Part shown: in pieces, positions 35,132-48,407 of the stretch
How positions within the stretch are numbered: position 1 is the stretch's first letter
Layout of the letters: every line of letters starts with the position of its first letter
Assembly: GCA_025667525.1 (NCBI GenBank)
Contig: CM046880.1
Location: forward strand, 596,871,452 to 596,935,451
Length of the DNA: 64,000 nucleotides
Direction: 5' to 3'
Source: Glebionis coronaria
Lineage: Eukaryota > Streptophyta > Magnoliopsida > Asterales > Asteraceae
The notes under the pieces: model-generated
Seen by the model: the letters and a program-made list of their open reading frames with translations, nothing else
Databases searched by the model: none
Told to the model about the DNA's origin: nothing
Made by a program: the position numbers and the translations under genes

Positions 35132-35503
35132 TTACCCATAGGATAGCTTCCTTTCCATATTAAATCCCTGCAGCGTATTACAAATGTTAATACCGCATCC
35201 CGTATCATATACCCAAGAATTTAATTTGTATGTCAAATTAAATAATTCGATCATAAATAAAGTACCTGAAGCTGCACCGCCCTGCTCAACCTTCTTCTTT
35301 ATTTCTCGCAACTCATCGAGGTAAAGAGGGTGGTTCCTCTTCCAGTGATCACTTGCTTTGCAATGGTGACAAGTCTCATCCTTTTGAGATTGATTCTTCT
35401 TGACAAAGTTCTGCTTAGGTTTTGAATAAGTCGCAACTTTCTTGCCCTTATCACCCTTGCCTTTGCCTTTCTTCTTGTTCGCTTGCGTTTTTTGCTTAGT
35501 CAC
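35132..35503 (-). pseudogene. Copia zinc knuckle and protease start (minus-strand element)
   Basis: A lysine-rich run (NKKKGKGKGDKGKK) leads to a zinc knuckle written CHHCKASDHWKRNHP, where the last cysteine position is His. The protease active site follows as WVYDTGCGINIC. The frame then stops; 34898-35131 continues the protease in pieces. Confidence 0.88.
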
Positions 35504-35556
35504 TCTACCCTTTTGTATGTTTAGTACTTGAGGAGTAGTGGTAGATGCCTTGTCTT

Positions 35557-36165
35557 TTAACCCCTTTCGTAGTCAATGAGCATTTTACTTACATCATTAA
35601 CTGTCTTCCCCGTGCAATGCATATCATAGTTCCTAACAAAATCATTAAAGTCCTTGTTAAGGGACCTATTGATCAAGTTAATCGACATATTATGATCATA
35701 GGGTCGTACGAGTGCAATGAGTTGTTCCATGTAACCCCTCATCTCCATGTAATGTGCACTTACAGAGTTTCTAGGAGTTTGCTTGCAGCTATGCAAAGTA
35801 TCTAGTAAGTCGTAGATCTCCATAGCGTGGGGCTTCTCAAACATTTCCTTGAGCTCATCAAGCATACACATAGGCAATAATAGCTCAGACTTCTTTTGAA
35901 GTTGAGGCGACATTTTTCCAAGCATTAAGCAAGCCACATCAGAGTGCTTCTTAACATCAGTAGCGTGAGTAAGACTTTCGGCTTCAGAAGCTGCTTCAGC
36001 AAGGTTCGTGGGGTACGGCGTAGACAACATATCAATAGTACCCGCTAGTCTCAGAACAATTCTTAAGGAGCGATACCAATCATTGAAGTTTTGGCCAGTA
36101 AGTTCTAGACGATCAAAGAAAGTTTTGAACGCTGAACTTAAAGCGTTGTTATCGGGTTGAGCCAT
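35557..36165 (-). pseudogene. Copia gag (minus-strand element)
   Basis: Starts MAQPDNNALSSAFKTFFDRL, chosen because the 38 codons before it look non-coding and homologous gags begin this way. LTGQNFNDWYRSLRIVLR is the usual capsid entry motif, and the protein runs on through KSELLLPMCMLDELKEMF and FVRNYDMHCTGKTVNDV. A frameshift at about 35557 separates it from the zinc knuckle. Confidence 0.88.
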
Positions 36166-37684
36166 TTCTACATAAATAAGTTCAAATATTAGTATTTTCG
36201 ATAATACTTTCAAGAAAATGAAATTACCCCGGTAAATAAACCATAGTATTTTCCTTGAAACTAGAACATATATTGACATAAATTCATTACATCAGTTGAT
36301 CTGCTAGTAATAAATGTATTCAACATAGTGACTTGCCGAACAATTCAATTGACAAACAATTTTGCAATTTCTAGATATTTACGGGATTTACATTGCCAAA
36401 AGAACGTTTTGCATTGTAAATATGTTTCATCCCTTTTGAATGCCTTAAGTTTTCAGATCTCACTGAGTAACTTAATTAAGTCGTCTAATCTAAAGAACGT
36501 AAAACCATCACACAAATTCTCATTCTACGAAAGTTTACTTCCATTACAACATCATCCAAAAATCTCATATGACGATGTAGTAATTTCAAGTGTTCGTCAA
36601 TTAGATAGCATTCGACTTAAATTTAAGGGTATAAATTTGATGTCAAAATAAATGTTTGGAGAAGCATGCATAGAACTCTATAGCATAAGTTTAATAAAAT
36701 ATTTAGTAAACTTTTTCACGAGACTAAATTTCTACATATAGTACGTTGAGGTATTGTTTAAACCAATCAAAGAATTTACCCACAACTATTCACAACGTAC
36801 TTATTCTAGAGCTCGGCTAAAGCACAAATCAATAACCTTATTCATTGTGATTCGGATGTGAATTTACGGTAAACCAAACTTAAGGTATAATGCAAATACT
36901 AATCGTAGGTAATTTCAACCGGGAATTTGGTCAGCGACTAATGGCATAACACCTCCTTCCTTAGCCGGGGACAAGACCAGCAACGCGTTATACTCACTTT
37001 ATAGTTTGTCAAAAGGAGTAGGCCGTTAAATTATTATTGCAATGTACCAATCAACGTAATTTTATGTAATTTAGATCTTAAAACAAATCTTAATTTTAAT
37101 ATGATTTAGTCCATATTATTTTTCTTAAAAAATTACCCTTGTTTACAACATACAATTTATAAAACGCATGAAAACAATTAGGTAAACAAAAAAAATTAAA
37201 TCATAAACACATAATAACAATTTATATGTGCGGTAAATAAATCAAATAGCCATATGCATACGATTTATTCAATAAACATCAAATCTAGGTTTTTATATTC
37301 ATATAAAAGTTTTCCCCAATTCAAGATTTATTGAATCAAATAAACAAGTAGCACATAAATCATATAGTCATACAATTTTATGATCCATGAAAAACATGCA
37401 CGTTCATCATGGATCCACCCGCATCTCTTAACAATTAAATCTCTACGGATCGTAACCTTTAATCTACATGACATAACAATTAATAATGCAATTTAATCTA
37501 AAATGATACAACATGTAATTTAGGGATTCAATTATTTTTTATAAAATCGGCTAAAAATTTTGGCCAACATAAAAAAACAAAACCCTAGTTTTTATAAAAC
37601 CTAAAAAACATGTAGTTTTAACCCAAAACAACTATTAGTTACAAAAAACTTTAGATTTTTGATAATTATAACATGTTAAAACGG
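36166..37684 (-). other. Copia leader between 5' LTR and gag
   Basis: About 1.5 kb of AT-rich untranslated leader, with no recognised coding region. Confidence 0.5.
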
Positions 37685-37696
37685 ATCTGATACCAC
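37685..37696 (-). other. Copia primer binding site (initiator-Met tRNA)
   Basis: GTGGTATCAGAT on the minus strand immediately follows the 5' LTR, matching the usual TGGTATCAGAGC primer site of plant copia elements. Confidence 0.85.
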
Positions 37697-38479
37697 TGAT
37701 GGTTTATAAAGTTCATAACAATTATACAAAACCCTAAACAAGATCAAAGCACACATATAGCGAAACCGATTTAACAAGATCATAGTAACCACAATTATAA
37801 TTAATCGAATTAGGGTTACGTACCTTTTAGCTAATGCGATTCCACAAGATAAAGAAGGAATCACCAATTTGGGTTTATAACGAATCACCAGGATATAGTC
37901 TAAAGTAAGAGTATATTACGTTCTTGTACACACGTAATACAACGAGCTAACCGTAAGTCTAGTACTTGTAAACCGAGCTTCTACCCTTGTGTAAAATCTA
38001 CCCAACAATCCTAGAGAGGGGCTAGGACTAGATTATAAGCTAAATCGAATACCAAGAAAAACCAAACCGAAACTCTTTGTGGTTTTGGTGTTGCGATCGG
38101 CTCAAAGGAAGTGAAGGGAATGGATCAAAAATAATGAAGGCTAAGGGGTCCTTATATAGGCCTAGAAAATCTTGTTGCCCAAGGAAAACAAATACATGGA
38201 AAGAAAAATCTTTCCCTCCTTCCCCTTTTGGCCGACGGTCGGTTACACCCACAAGAGTGTTTCTGGAACTTTCTTTTCCTCTGCTAATTTATTCCACAAC
38301 GCTCGTTAATACTTAACTCTTAATTATTTAACGACCGTTAAGTTATAGCTCGATTTAATTTAATAAATATAATAAATACATTTATTAAATAAATTAACTC
38401 TTTACGTATTGTGTGCAATCTCGTAATCTCGAGTTCGATCCTAACACACGACTATTAAATTTATATCTATAAACTTTCA
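37697..38479 (-). repeat. Truncated 5' LTR of the minus-strand copia element
   Basis: Matches 18528-19312 of the 3' LTR, then stops abruptly after AAACTTTCA at 38479. The outer 620 bases of the LTR are missing and unrelated sequence begins, so the element has lost its 5' terminus and any target duplication. Confidence 0.9.
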
Positions 38480-39716
38480 AATAGAAGCTCAAGCTTGAGT
38501 TGCTCATTTATCTGTTTTGCTAGTTGCCACTTATATTTTTGTTACATAGATATAGTACATTGAGTACGATTAACCCGTGCTAGTTCAAGACTTTGTGTAA
38601 GTGTGTACCACTGGCAAGTTTTATAACAAACAATTAAAGATTGAGTTCGGATTCACACTATGAGATTTAAACTTGAAAGTCGATCTTACCGTTGGTGATC
38701 CGATGCTGATAATGGTCGACCATTTGTTCAAAGTAAAACATGCCACGATTACTCTTTTGAGACTAATGGTTTGCGAGGCTCAAGTCTAAACCTAACCAAA
38801 AATTTAAAATGCATAGACCTCACGCTATGTTTAGATAGGTAAATAATAATTCGTTAAGACAAAAACACTACGCACGTTATAAATTACTTTAAGAAAATGC
38901 AAAAACCACCTACATTATTTACGCATGCATAACGGCATAAGGATGTGACGAACCATGAAGAAATCAGGATCACGTACTAGTTTCTATCGAAATCCAAATA
39001 ATAAAAAATCCATTCAGAGGAATAACCCAATATCCACAAGATTTTAAGATTATCAAGAAAGTGAATTCATGACATTATTGAAACGCAAAAAGAAAAAGGC
39101 GTCGAGGTGAATATGTTATCATTTTAGAACCTGATCAGCAGCCACGATCCAACAAAAAAAGGTGTGAATTGGCGAGAACACCCTAATCTAAGTGTGTTAA
39201 TCTACCTGCAAATACAACTAATTCATTCACTTTCATGAGTTTCATATGCTCAACTGATTTAGAGACGGGCTATTTGTATAGAATTCTGTTATCGTGCCCT
39301 CTAGTTAATGGTGTAACCCATGTTTTACTACTTAGGGAGAAAATAAGTTGATATTATAACACTAACAGATTGAGTTTGGATCAGATTATAACTTACATAC
39401 TCATGAAGTATTGAACTACACAAATTGCCGAAGATAAGGATATGGGTGGGGCCTATAAGATCATATGATGATTCAAAATATATTTTGTATAATTCATACA
39501 ATGAACTAATCAAATTGGAAACTTTCAATGAACTAGCAGGTTGTAATAAAGTTTGTAGATATCACTCCTACAAGTAATACAAGTTGGATATACACATGCT
39601 GAGTTACCTCGAGGTAGATTTTTATATATAAATAGATATCATCTCTTCACTTAAAAAGGGACACACAACATACCTACATTCTCTATATTAAAACTTGTTT
39701 CTCATGACTAGAAAAG
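38480..39716. other. Intergenic stretch, nothing recognised
   Basis: About 1.2 kb of AT-rich sequence with no convincing coding region or repeat family. Its right end supplies the LINE target duplication. Confidence 0.4.
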
Positions 39717-39730
39717 CATGAGCACAAATG
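39717..39730. other. LINE target-site duplication, left copy
   Basis: CATGAGCACAAATG is repeated exactly at 56302-56315, directly after the A-rich tail of the LINE. Confidence 0.9.
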
Positions 39731-40350
39731 GAAGTGATAAATTAAATAAATAACTATCAATGGCGGCAACCCCTTGTTCCTCAGTTATTGATCAATCTCT
39801 GTGAATCTCCATTCATCGTTTAACAACCGATAACATATTTCAATCATCAATTAGTCGTTTGATCATGTCGCTACTGTTTGTGAATGGTTTTAAGGCTTCG
39901 ATCTAACGTCCCCTTCAACTATTGTGATCAATAATAACTGGTGGTTTTATCTCTTGTTGTTTGATTGTTTTGTTATTCTTTTTTAATCGATTCGACGAGT
40001 ATTATAGGGGTTGGTAAAAAAAATTTAGGGTTTTTATTATTAAGGTTTATGTGTTGTTGGACCTTCTCATGTGATCTAATCGGTCCTCAATTTAATCCAT
40101 TCAATGAATAATATTGTGATTATTGTGGTTGATCGTTTGGATTGTATCTCAACATATAAGCGGTGAACGCGTAGGCTTGCATTCGTGCTCCCTACGTTTA
40201 GTGACGATCACTTATTAATTTGAGACTTCTCCTTTTGACTTACCTTTTATCACCTTTTTATTCGATTCGACGATTGGCTTAGGTGTATTGATTTAATTTG
40301 TTGTGTTTTTGTTTCTCTTGATGGGTTTAGGGTTTCTGCGTCGTTCCAAT

Positions 40351-41980
40351 ATGTCTAAGTTTCGATCAAAAGAAGATGATGTTTCGAAGATTTCAACTTC
40401 GATATTCGTGACTAATTACCTAGATGTTTTTTCTGCCAAAGACCTATTCATGGTATGCAAAGTTTACGGTCATGTTGTGGATTCGTTCATCCCGTTGAAG
40501 AGAACCAAAGGAGGTAAAACGTTTGGTTTCGTTCATTTTATTAACGTATTCAATATAGAAAGTTTGTTTTCAAAACTTATGTACCGTTTGGGTGGGACGT
40601 TACAAGTTCCACGCGAATGTTACAAGATTCCAACGTTTTTCTCCGAAGGACCCCAAACCTAAAGAGAAAACTGATGACGGCAGTAGGAATGAAGCTGTCA
40701 AGAAAACACATGTTTCGAATACGGTTACGAAGGGAGGTAAATATTTTGTTAACGTTCTTACAAGTTCTAGCGAATCTGTGACTAACACCAAACCTACTTT
40801 GCTATTAGAAGATGATTGTCTTAACTCACAGGATTTGTCGCTTTGTTTAATGGGGAGGGTGAGGGATTTCGAATCCTTATCCAATATTAAAAACATTCTT
40901 ATCAATGAGGGTTTTGAAGAAGTATCCATTCGCTTCTTAGGAGAAAAGTTGATCATGCTGGAATTTAGTAGTGATAGTTCTAAGGAGGCTTTTCATGTTA
41001 CTTTGGGAATTAAGTCTTGGTTTCGGATTTCAATGAAGCTTTCATGGATTTCCTCACAGAGGGTAGAATTTTGTGGGTGGATATCGAGGCATACCACTTA
41101 AATTATGGTCTACCAATACTTTCAAGAAGATTGCTCAGAAATGGGGCGAATTACTGGAGGTGGACGATCAGGAAAATGCTTATTATCATTCTAAAAGAGT
41201 ATGATTATTCACCAAGATGACATGTAACGTGTTTGAATCCTTCAAAGTAATCGTTCGAGGTAGAGTTTATTGGATTCATGCTAAAGAAGTACATGGGTGG
41301 GTTCCTGATTTCACAGTGGAACCAGATGACGAATGTTCAGTGGATGGGGGGCGTTTAATAACAGCGATATTTTAGGAGATGATGAAATTAGTGACCACAA
41401 TATTCCTGAGTTAGTTGAAGAAACTGTTTTTAATGAACCCGAAGGCCACAAGGAAGATTAGTCAGCAGACCCATTCCAGATTTACGATATGTTAAATAAG
41501 GTTATCAACAAACCTAAGATCACTACTCTTGAGAGTAGTAGTCTACCCCATCATCCCGGTTTCACACCTAATCTGATCCTGTTGGCCCACATTGACATTA
41601 ATGAGGTAGAACAGGTAATACAAGTAGAACAGGAGGATAACAACCAACATAACTCAGTCAATAACAGCGGATCTAAGATGGCAAAACCAGATTCGAACAA
41701 GGACCCATTGGAACATAGTGTCAGGTATGAGAAACGTCAGGTAGAACAAGTAGAACAGGAGGATTGTAGCCATCATAATTCCGCTAACAATAGCGAATCT
41801 AAGATGGCGAGCTTAGGGCATTTTAAATTGTCTAATGCTCCAAAAATTGGAGGGTCCATACTTCATTGCTTAGAAGAACTAGTTAAAGTAGGCCAAACCA
41901 TAGGCTACGATATGGGTAGATGCGAGAATGACATTATGAAGATTGTTGGATCCCATGGAGTGGATGATGTTCATCCATGA
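40351..41980 (+). pseudogene. LINE ORF1 with RNA-recognition-motif domain
   Basis: Starts MSKFRSKEDD. The RRM is seen in STSIFVTNYLDVFSAKDLF, YGHVVDSFIPLKR and GKTFGFVHFINV. A frameshift near 40600 moves the frame to GRYKFHANVTRF, and another near 41100 leads to a tail rich in Asn, Ser and Glu with two copies of a VEQEDNNQHNS / VEQEDCSHHNS repeat (about 41628 and 41752). ORF1 proteins of this type coat the LINE RNA. Confidence 0.82.
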
Positions 41981-42785
41981 ATTTTATGTCCCTAAATATT
42001 CAAGGTCTTGCCCAAAAGACCAAAAAAGATTGGGTACGAGAGCTATGTGTCAAGCATAGAGTTAACATATTGGCTTTACAAGAAACTAAAATGGAAAACA
42101 TGGAGGTCTTCACTGTTAACTCTTGCTGGGGTAATTTTGCTTTCGACTTCGTTCATAGTGATTCAGTCGGTAATTCAGGAGGTATTTTATGTACTTGGGA
42201 CCCAAATCGCTTTCAGAAGGTAGAATCCACCAGCTCGGATTATTTCATTATTGTTCGGGGTGTGTGGCTAAAAACTAATACTGACATCCTTCTCATTGTG
42301 GTATATACCCCGCACGAGAAAAGAGAGAAATGCTCAATTTGGGAGTACATACACAATATGATTGACAATTAGAAAGGGGATGCTGTTATGATAGGAGACT
42401 TTAATGGGGTTAGAAATCATTCGGAGAGATTTGGTTCAGTGTTTAATGCTCGAGACGCAGAGGTTTTTAACTCTTTTATTCATAATTCCGGTTTAGAGGA
42501 TGTTCCGTTACGGGGTAACACATTTACACGGTGTCACAAATCAACGACAAAAATGAGTAAGCTCGACCGATTTCTTATATGGGAAAGCTTAGGTATCTCA
42601 CATCCCAATATTAGTGTTGTTATTCTTAACCGTTTTTTATCAGATCATTGCCCCATATTACTTCGAGAATCTGTTGTGGATTACGGTTCGTCTCCATTCA
42701 GATTTTACCATCATTGGATTCAGGCAGAAGTGTTCAAACGTCTAGTTGAGGACGCTCGGGGTTTAGCCCCTTGGAATAAGTTTAA
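41977..42785 (+). pseudogene. LINE ORF2: apurinic-type endonuclease domain
   Basis: Overlaps ORF1's end at the ATG at 41977. Motifs in order: MSLNIQGLAQ (Asn), ALQETKM (Glu), SGGILCTWD, VVYTPHEKRE, GDFNGVRN (Asp and Asn), KLDRFLIWE and LSDHCPILL (Asp and His), which together make the endonuclease active site that nicks target DNA. One stop (TAG near 42370) splits it. The frame passes into the organelle-derived patch just after 42785. Confidence 0.88.
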
Positions 42786-42792
42786 TGACATG

Positions 42793-42934
42793 CGCAATTT
42801 AACGCTTGTTCCTGCGCGAGAATTTCCGGCGGCGCCAAAAGCAAATGAACTCAAGGAGCACCTCTGAGAGTGAGACATTGTATTGTGTCTATGTAGCGAC
42901 TGGACAGAAACGCTCAACTGTGGCACAATTAGTT
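42793..42934 (+). other. Mitochondrial atp1 fragment inside the LINE
   Basis: From about 42834 the plus strand translates QKQMNSRSTSESETLYCVYV and on through GQKRSTVAQLV, a nearly exact stretch of the mitochondrial ATP synthase alpha subunit (atp1), with Thr for the usual Ile after VYVA. It ends at LV and then joins plastid DNA. The 40 bases before it (42793-42833) are GC-rich and not LINE-like; their origin is unknown. Nuclear copies of organelle DNA are common in plants, but not usually inside a LINE ORF. Confidence 0.85.
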
Positions 42935-43096
<162 letters not shown>

Positions 43097-43649
43097 GGGA
43101 ATAAACTGAAGTTCCTAAAAGGTAAAATTCGGATATGGAATAATGCTCACATACCTCTTTTGAAGACTAAAATGCTATACCTACATGACGAACTGACAAA
43201 AAATGACACGGAGATCGACATGGGTAAAGGGATTGACGAGATCATTCTGAAGAGATTGGAGGTTATTGATTCTATTCATGATATTAATAACTCTCAAGCT
43301 GATGAACTGATACAAAAAGCAAAAATCAAGTGATCTATTGAGGGCAACGAGAACTCTAGGTTTTTTCATGGAGTTCTAAATAAGAGAAGAAAACAGTTGA
43401 GTATCCTTGGGGTTATGAAGGAGGGAAACTAGGTTGATACACCGAGTCAAGTAAAACTGGAATTCATAAACCACTTCGTGAGGAGATTTGCTCGACCAGA
43501 AGGTGTCCGCGTCCCGATTGACATGGTGTTCCCTAATTCTCTTACGTTGGACCAGCAGGCTGCCTTAGAGATTGAGGTCACACGTGACGAGGTTAAAAAG
43601 GTTGTGTGGGATTGCGGCATCGATAAAGCCCCTGGCCCGGGCGGTTTTA
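43097..43649 (+). pseudogene. LINE ORF2 linker and start of the reverse transcriptase
   Basis: Reads NKLKFLKGKIRIWNN, ADELIQKAKIK, then after a TGA (43331-43333) SIEGNENSRFFHGVLNKRRKQLSI, VTRDEVKKVVWDCGIDKAPGPGGFTF. The last motif is the entry to the RT domain. It is broken at 43650 by the copia insertion and resumes at 54000 with FGFYRQF. Confidence 0.85.
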
Positions 43650-43654
43650 CGTTC

Positions 43655-43986
43655 TGTATGATATTGTAAATCTTGCTTATGTTTAGAGAGAGAAAGAGAT
43701 AGAGAGATGGTAGATTTCACACACACTTTAGAGAGAGAAAGTGTAGAAATACACACTTAACTATGTGTAAATTATGAGAAAACCACACCCTCTCCATCTA
43801 TGGAGAGGGTTTATATACCCAAGCCCATGAGATGGGCTTGGGCTTACAAGTTGGGCCGGCCTACACAAGTTATAGGCTTGGCTTAGCCTTGTTTGCTTAA
43901 TATTAGTAAAACTAAACTACGAGCTATTACTTAGACTATTGTTGGAGTGACCGATCATTTCTAATATGTAAAACGTATTTCCAACA
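43655..43986 (-). repeat. 3' LTR of the inserted copia element
   Basis: Direct repeat of 53668-53999. On the element's strand it is preceded by the polypurine tract CTCCCCTAGGGGGAGAT (43987-44003). It contains a 12-13 bp inverted repeat around ACCCTCTCCATC / GATGGAGAGGGT. Confidence 0.93.
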
Positions 43987-46187
43987 ATCTCCCCCTAGGG
44001 GAGGTCACTCCAAACAAGGGCGTTACCCATGTTACAATAATAAAATAAACCTAGCATACTATTCTTGTCTTGAGCTCGTAGTCTTCGTCTTTCTTTTCTT
44101 TTTCTTTTCTGGTGAACATGTTGATGTGATCTTTGATATCAATCTTTAGCATTAGTATCTGGCCTTGATCTTGTGCATCCATCACTTGTGATATCCGCCT
44201 CCTCGTGACTTCATGTCCCACATACTTATACTTCGTAATTCTTGAAAGCTTCAGAGTTTGATACAACGGAAGACTTGACTTTTAGGCTTTCTAGAATTAG
44301 ATGAAGTATTAAGTTCATAAAGTATAAGCATACAGGGATGACTTCTTCTCAGATTCCGCAACGCCGACGTCTTCAAATGCCGCAACATAAGTAGACACGA
44401 ACGAAATGGCTTTGAACATTTCATTCTAATTTGGTAGCATTTTACCTCCGGTCGATGAAGACCGTTGGACGATATAAAATATCGTACTTGTGGCAGGTAG
44501 ATTTAATAAAAAATCTCCGTGACAAGATTTCGCGGGTAAACCCGTTCTCTTTACTCGACCGTCCAAAGCTGACTGCGAACGTAAAGAGTGAATCATTTGG
44601 ATAAAATCGTCCGCATGATTGAATCCGTCAATTCCGATTCCTGGAACAGGTTTGATTAAATAATCGCACCATCATTGCTTTCTAGTTGTCAGGAGCTTGA
44701 TTCATATTGAATCTTGCAAGTTACCTACCAAGTGCTGTTTGAGGTTAACACTAGAAGGATTTCCACTCATCACTGTGAACTCCATAGAGTGTCACTCTGA
44801 GTATTCTGGCAAGATCACTAAGATATTGCGTAGAGGTCTGGAACGTGTTTAAGTTCAGTTAAGAATTAAACCACTGTTGCTTTCCAGTTATCACAAGCTT
44901 GATTCATAAAGAATCGCACAAGTCACCTACCATGAGCTTTTTAATGTTAGCTCAAGAAGGGTTTCCATCTTCATTGTAAATACTTGTGTATTACTTTGAT
45001 GTTCAGGCAAGATCACGAAGATTTTGCGTAGGACTCTTAATCGTCGTGAAATAAATGGGTTTAGGGTAAGTATATGTCACCATGAAATCCATTTTGCTCC
45101 CCTTTAACATATGCCACGATATTCGAAAATATTTCGCATATGTCGGGATGAGCCATCACGTTAAGTCAAACTATTTGTGATAATTTCCCATATTAAATCA
45201 CATTTTCTCCCCCATATTAAAAATATTAACCCAATCGATGTTTTTAATATCAATTGATTTAATGAAGTTTTAACAAAGGTTTTGGGAAGAAAAATGCAAG
45301 TCCATTTAATCTTCATGAGTCCAATTTGTGAGATATGATACCGATTTGTAATATGATCACATATTCACCATATAAGAATGAATTGACAAGGTTGGACCTG
45401 ATTGATGAGAACATCATATGATAAGATCAAATGGTTCTTGTCGGCAAATGTTGGTCGCCTCGTCACGTCTGAAGTCATCTCTTGACACCACATGTACGAT
45501 TGGTATTGTTGTATTGACACCAATGGGTGAACTTGTCACTTTCGGCATCGAAGATTCTGAACGCTTGACAATTGCTCCCCCTCAATTGTTGACCCGTGTT
45601 CTATTGAAAGAGTTGTAGTCGTCGTTTGAGTAGTCGCATGGTCGAGTATGTAGATACCAATTGTAGATTGCTATGGTTGTAGAGATGATAACTTCATAAA
45701 AACAAGATTTCTCTTGTTTTAACAAATAAATGCTCTGATGCGTACATATATCCGTGTTAGATTGTGTTATAACGTAAACACAATCCCTTACATGGTTATA
45801 AAGTAAACCACGCCCGAGAAAATTAATTCCTGTTGAGAGCCAAAGCTTTCGTAAGAAATACTTGACTTTAATATGAAAAACGGGTTGCAGTCTGAAATAA
45901 CTACAAGCCATATAGGCATGTTTTATGAAATATTTACAACTTTTGTACGAACTCTATTTATGACGCCATGTAAATATTTATCAACATTTCTAAGGCCGTA
46001 AATATTATCGTACCAAAAGACATGCCTTTGAAAAAAGAAAGTAAAAATATTTTTGGATATTTTATGAAAATTTTCAATTTTTAGGGTTTTTATATGGTTT
46101 TATATTTTTGTATTTTGCTTTTGAGAATAAAAATATAAACAATATCTACAGATGATCACCAAGGATACGGAGAATAGTTTACCACCA
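43987..46187 (-). other. Copia 3' spacer with an imperfect tandem duplication
   Basis: About 2.2 kb between the pol stop and the LTR with no convincing gene. 44672-44840 and 44871-45032 are diverged copies of one unit (shared words TTGCTTTC, CTTGATTCATA, GGTTTCCA-like, GGCAAGATCAC, ATTGCGTAG). An isolated open frame at 45418-45618 has no support. Confidence 0.55.
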
Positions 46188-47867
46188 CTATTCTTTCACT
46201 TCATCTGCCAGTTCCTTAAGAGTCTCTGGCAAAAATGTTCTCAAACCTAGCTTGTCGGCCAAAAATTCCATTTGAGCGCGATCTAAAGCCTTCGGGAAAA
46301 TATCCGCCAATTGATACTCAGGTCAGACAAAGTAAAGCTCGATCACTTCATTTTCCACTTGCTCCTTGATAAAGTGGTAGCGAATGTCAATATGCTTTGA
46401 CCGGGAGAATTGAACATTGTTGCAACATAAGGCAATTGCACTCTTGTTGTCGCAGTACATCGGAATTTTGTTGAAACCTAGACCATAGTCAGTTAATTGC
46501 GATCTCATCCAATGAATTTGAGCACAACAACTGGACATAGCTATGTATTCTGCTTCCGTACTTGAAATTGCAGCGCTTTTCTGCCTTTTTGATGCCCAAC
46601 TGATTAGTCGATCTCCTAGTAGTTGCAAAGTTCCACTCATGCTACGCCTTGTATCTTGACAACCCACGTGATCCGCATCTGCATATGCCATAAGTGTAAT
46701 CGAAGAGTCCTTCGAGTACCAAAGTCCCCGATTAATGGTTCCTTTAAGATACCTAAAGATCCGTTTAATAGTTGCTAAGTGTAACTTAGTAGGTCGAGTT
46801 TGATACCGAGCACACATGCATATAGCAAACTGAAGATCAGGTCGACTAGCTGTGATATACAGAAGAGTACCGATCATTCCATGATAAAGTGTCGGATCAA
46901 CGGCAACTCCATGTGGATCTGCATCAAGCTTAGTTCGTTCCACCATTGGAGTATCCACGGGGTCGCAAGATTCCATCTTATATTTCTTAAGCGATTCAAG
47001 GGCATACTTGGATTGATTGATAAAGATGCCTCTGGGACTCTGAGATATCTGAAGACCTAAGAAGAATGATACCTTGCCCATCATTGACATCTTAAACTTG
47101 GAAGACATGCGTGTCCCATAGTCATCTGATAAGGTTTGGGTCGAGGCAGCAAATATAATATCATCAACATATATTTGTACCATAATCATATCTTTACCTC
47201 GTTTCTGAATAAACAGCGTGGGATCCACCTTGCCTTTAACGAAGCCTTAAGTAATTAGTAATTGTGATAATAGATCATACCACGCGTGTGGATCTTGCTT
47301 TAACCCATAAAGAGCCTTCTTAATCTTGTACACGTGATTAGGATATTTAGGATTCACAAAACCATCCGGCTGTTGAACATAGACCTCTTCCTTCATTTCA
47401 CCATTAAGAAATTCCGCTTTCACATCCATCTGGTAGACGATCATATTCATGTGGGCTGCATAAGCAAGGAATAGTCTAATAGCTTCCAAACGGGCAACAG
47501 GTGCAAAGGATTCCATAAAGTCGATGCCCAATAATTGCTTGTATCCACGAGCTACTAGTCGAGCTTTGTTCTTCAATATTCCGCCGAACTTGTCGAGTTT
47601 CACCTTGTAAACCCATTTCAAAGTGAGTAACTGCACTTGATCCGGGCATGGGACTAGTTCCCATACTTCAAGACGTATAAATTCATTAAGTTCTTCTTGC
47701 ATAGCTTCTATCCAACAGGATTGGGTAAAAGCTTCTTGCCATGTCTTAGGTTCAACTTCAGTGAGAAAAGCATCAAAATGACAAAACATTGCATTTTCTT
47801 GTAACTGACTTCTTGTGGATACTGGGCGATTAGGGTCACCAATAATAGAATCTATAGGATGATCCTT
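46188..47867 (-). pseudogene. Copia pol: reverse transcriptase and RNase H (inserted element)
   Basis: One continuous frame with in-frame stops at 47247-47249 (TAA) and 46323-46325 (TGA). [80 protein letters not shown], and the catalytic IYVDDIIF. RNase [46 protein letters not shown], and [13 protein letters not shown]. It ends EVKE-TAG at 46188. The RT and RNase H catalytic residues are intact; only the stops disable it. Confidence 0.95.
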
Positions 47868-48407
47868 TTACCACTTGCTGTCATGTTCACGAATCCGTGG
47901 ATTAGAGTAGACCGTAGTAGGAGCTTCCTCTGAGGTGGACGACCCGGCTTGATTAGGGTCGGAAATTGGTACACCAAAGAATGAAAGTTCACGCATTTGA
48001 GCGAATTCTAAGTCATGATCATCATCATCCTCTTCATCATCAATAGGCATGACATAGGTAGTTGAAACATGTGTTGGTTGAGAATTACTCGTTGAAGGTA
48101 TATCGTGACCAATTGTAGGTGCAAACGTATCTAATTGTGCAACGGTTACTGGAGCGACAACTTCGGTTACCGGAGCTATTACCTCAGGTTCTGAAGCAAC
48201 AATGCTTGGAGGGGTAAAAAATTCATCAAAGAACGGTTGAAACAACGTATCCCATTCATTCCTAGTGGGTGGTATAAATGATGATGAAGTAGGGTTATTT
48301 GGGACAAGACCAGAGCTAATGTTACTGGGTCCTATTTCATGAAGTACGGGTTCAGAGCTGCTTTGCTCAGAAGCCATTGCTGTCAGCTCATCAAAATCAA
48401 CATTCAT
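47868..48407 (-). pseudogene. Copia pol linker between integrase and RT
   Basis: An acidic, Ser/Thr/Pro-rich segment (NVDFDELTAMASEQ to EEDDDDHDLEFAQMREL), typical of the variable linker after integrase in this copia group. It ends at an in-frame TAA at 47868, from which the RT frame continues. Its upstream neighbour should be integrase, but is not. Confidence 0.85.

Noticed and set aside
43181..43369. Minus-strand frame opposite LINE ORF2
   Set aside because: Shadow of the plus-strand LINE coding sequence.
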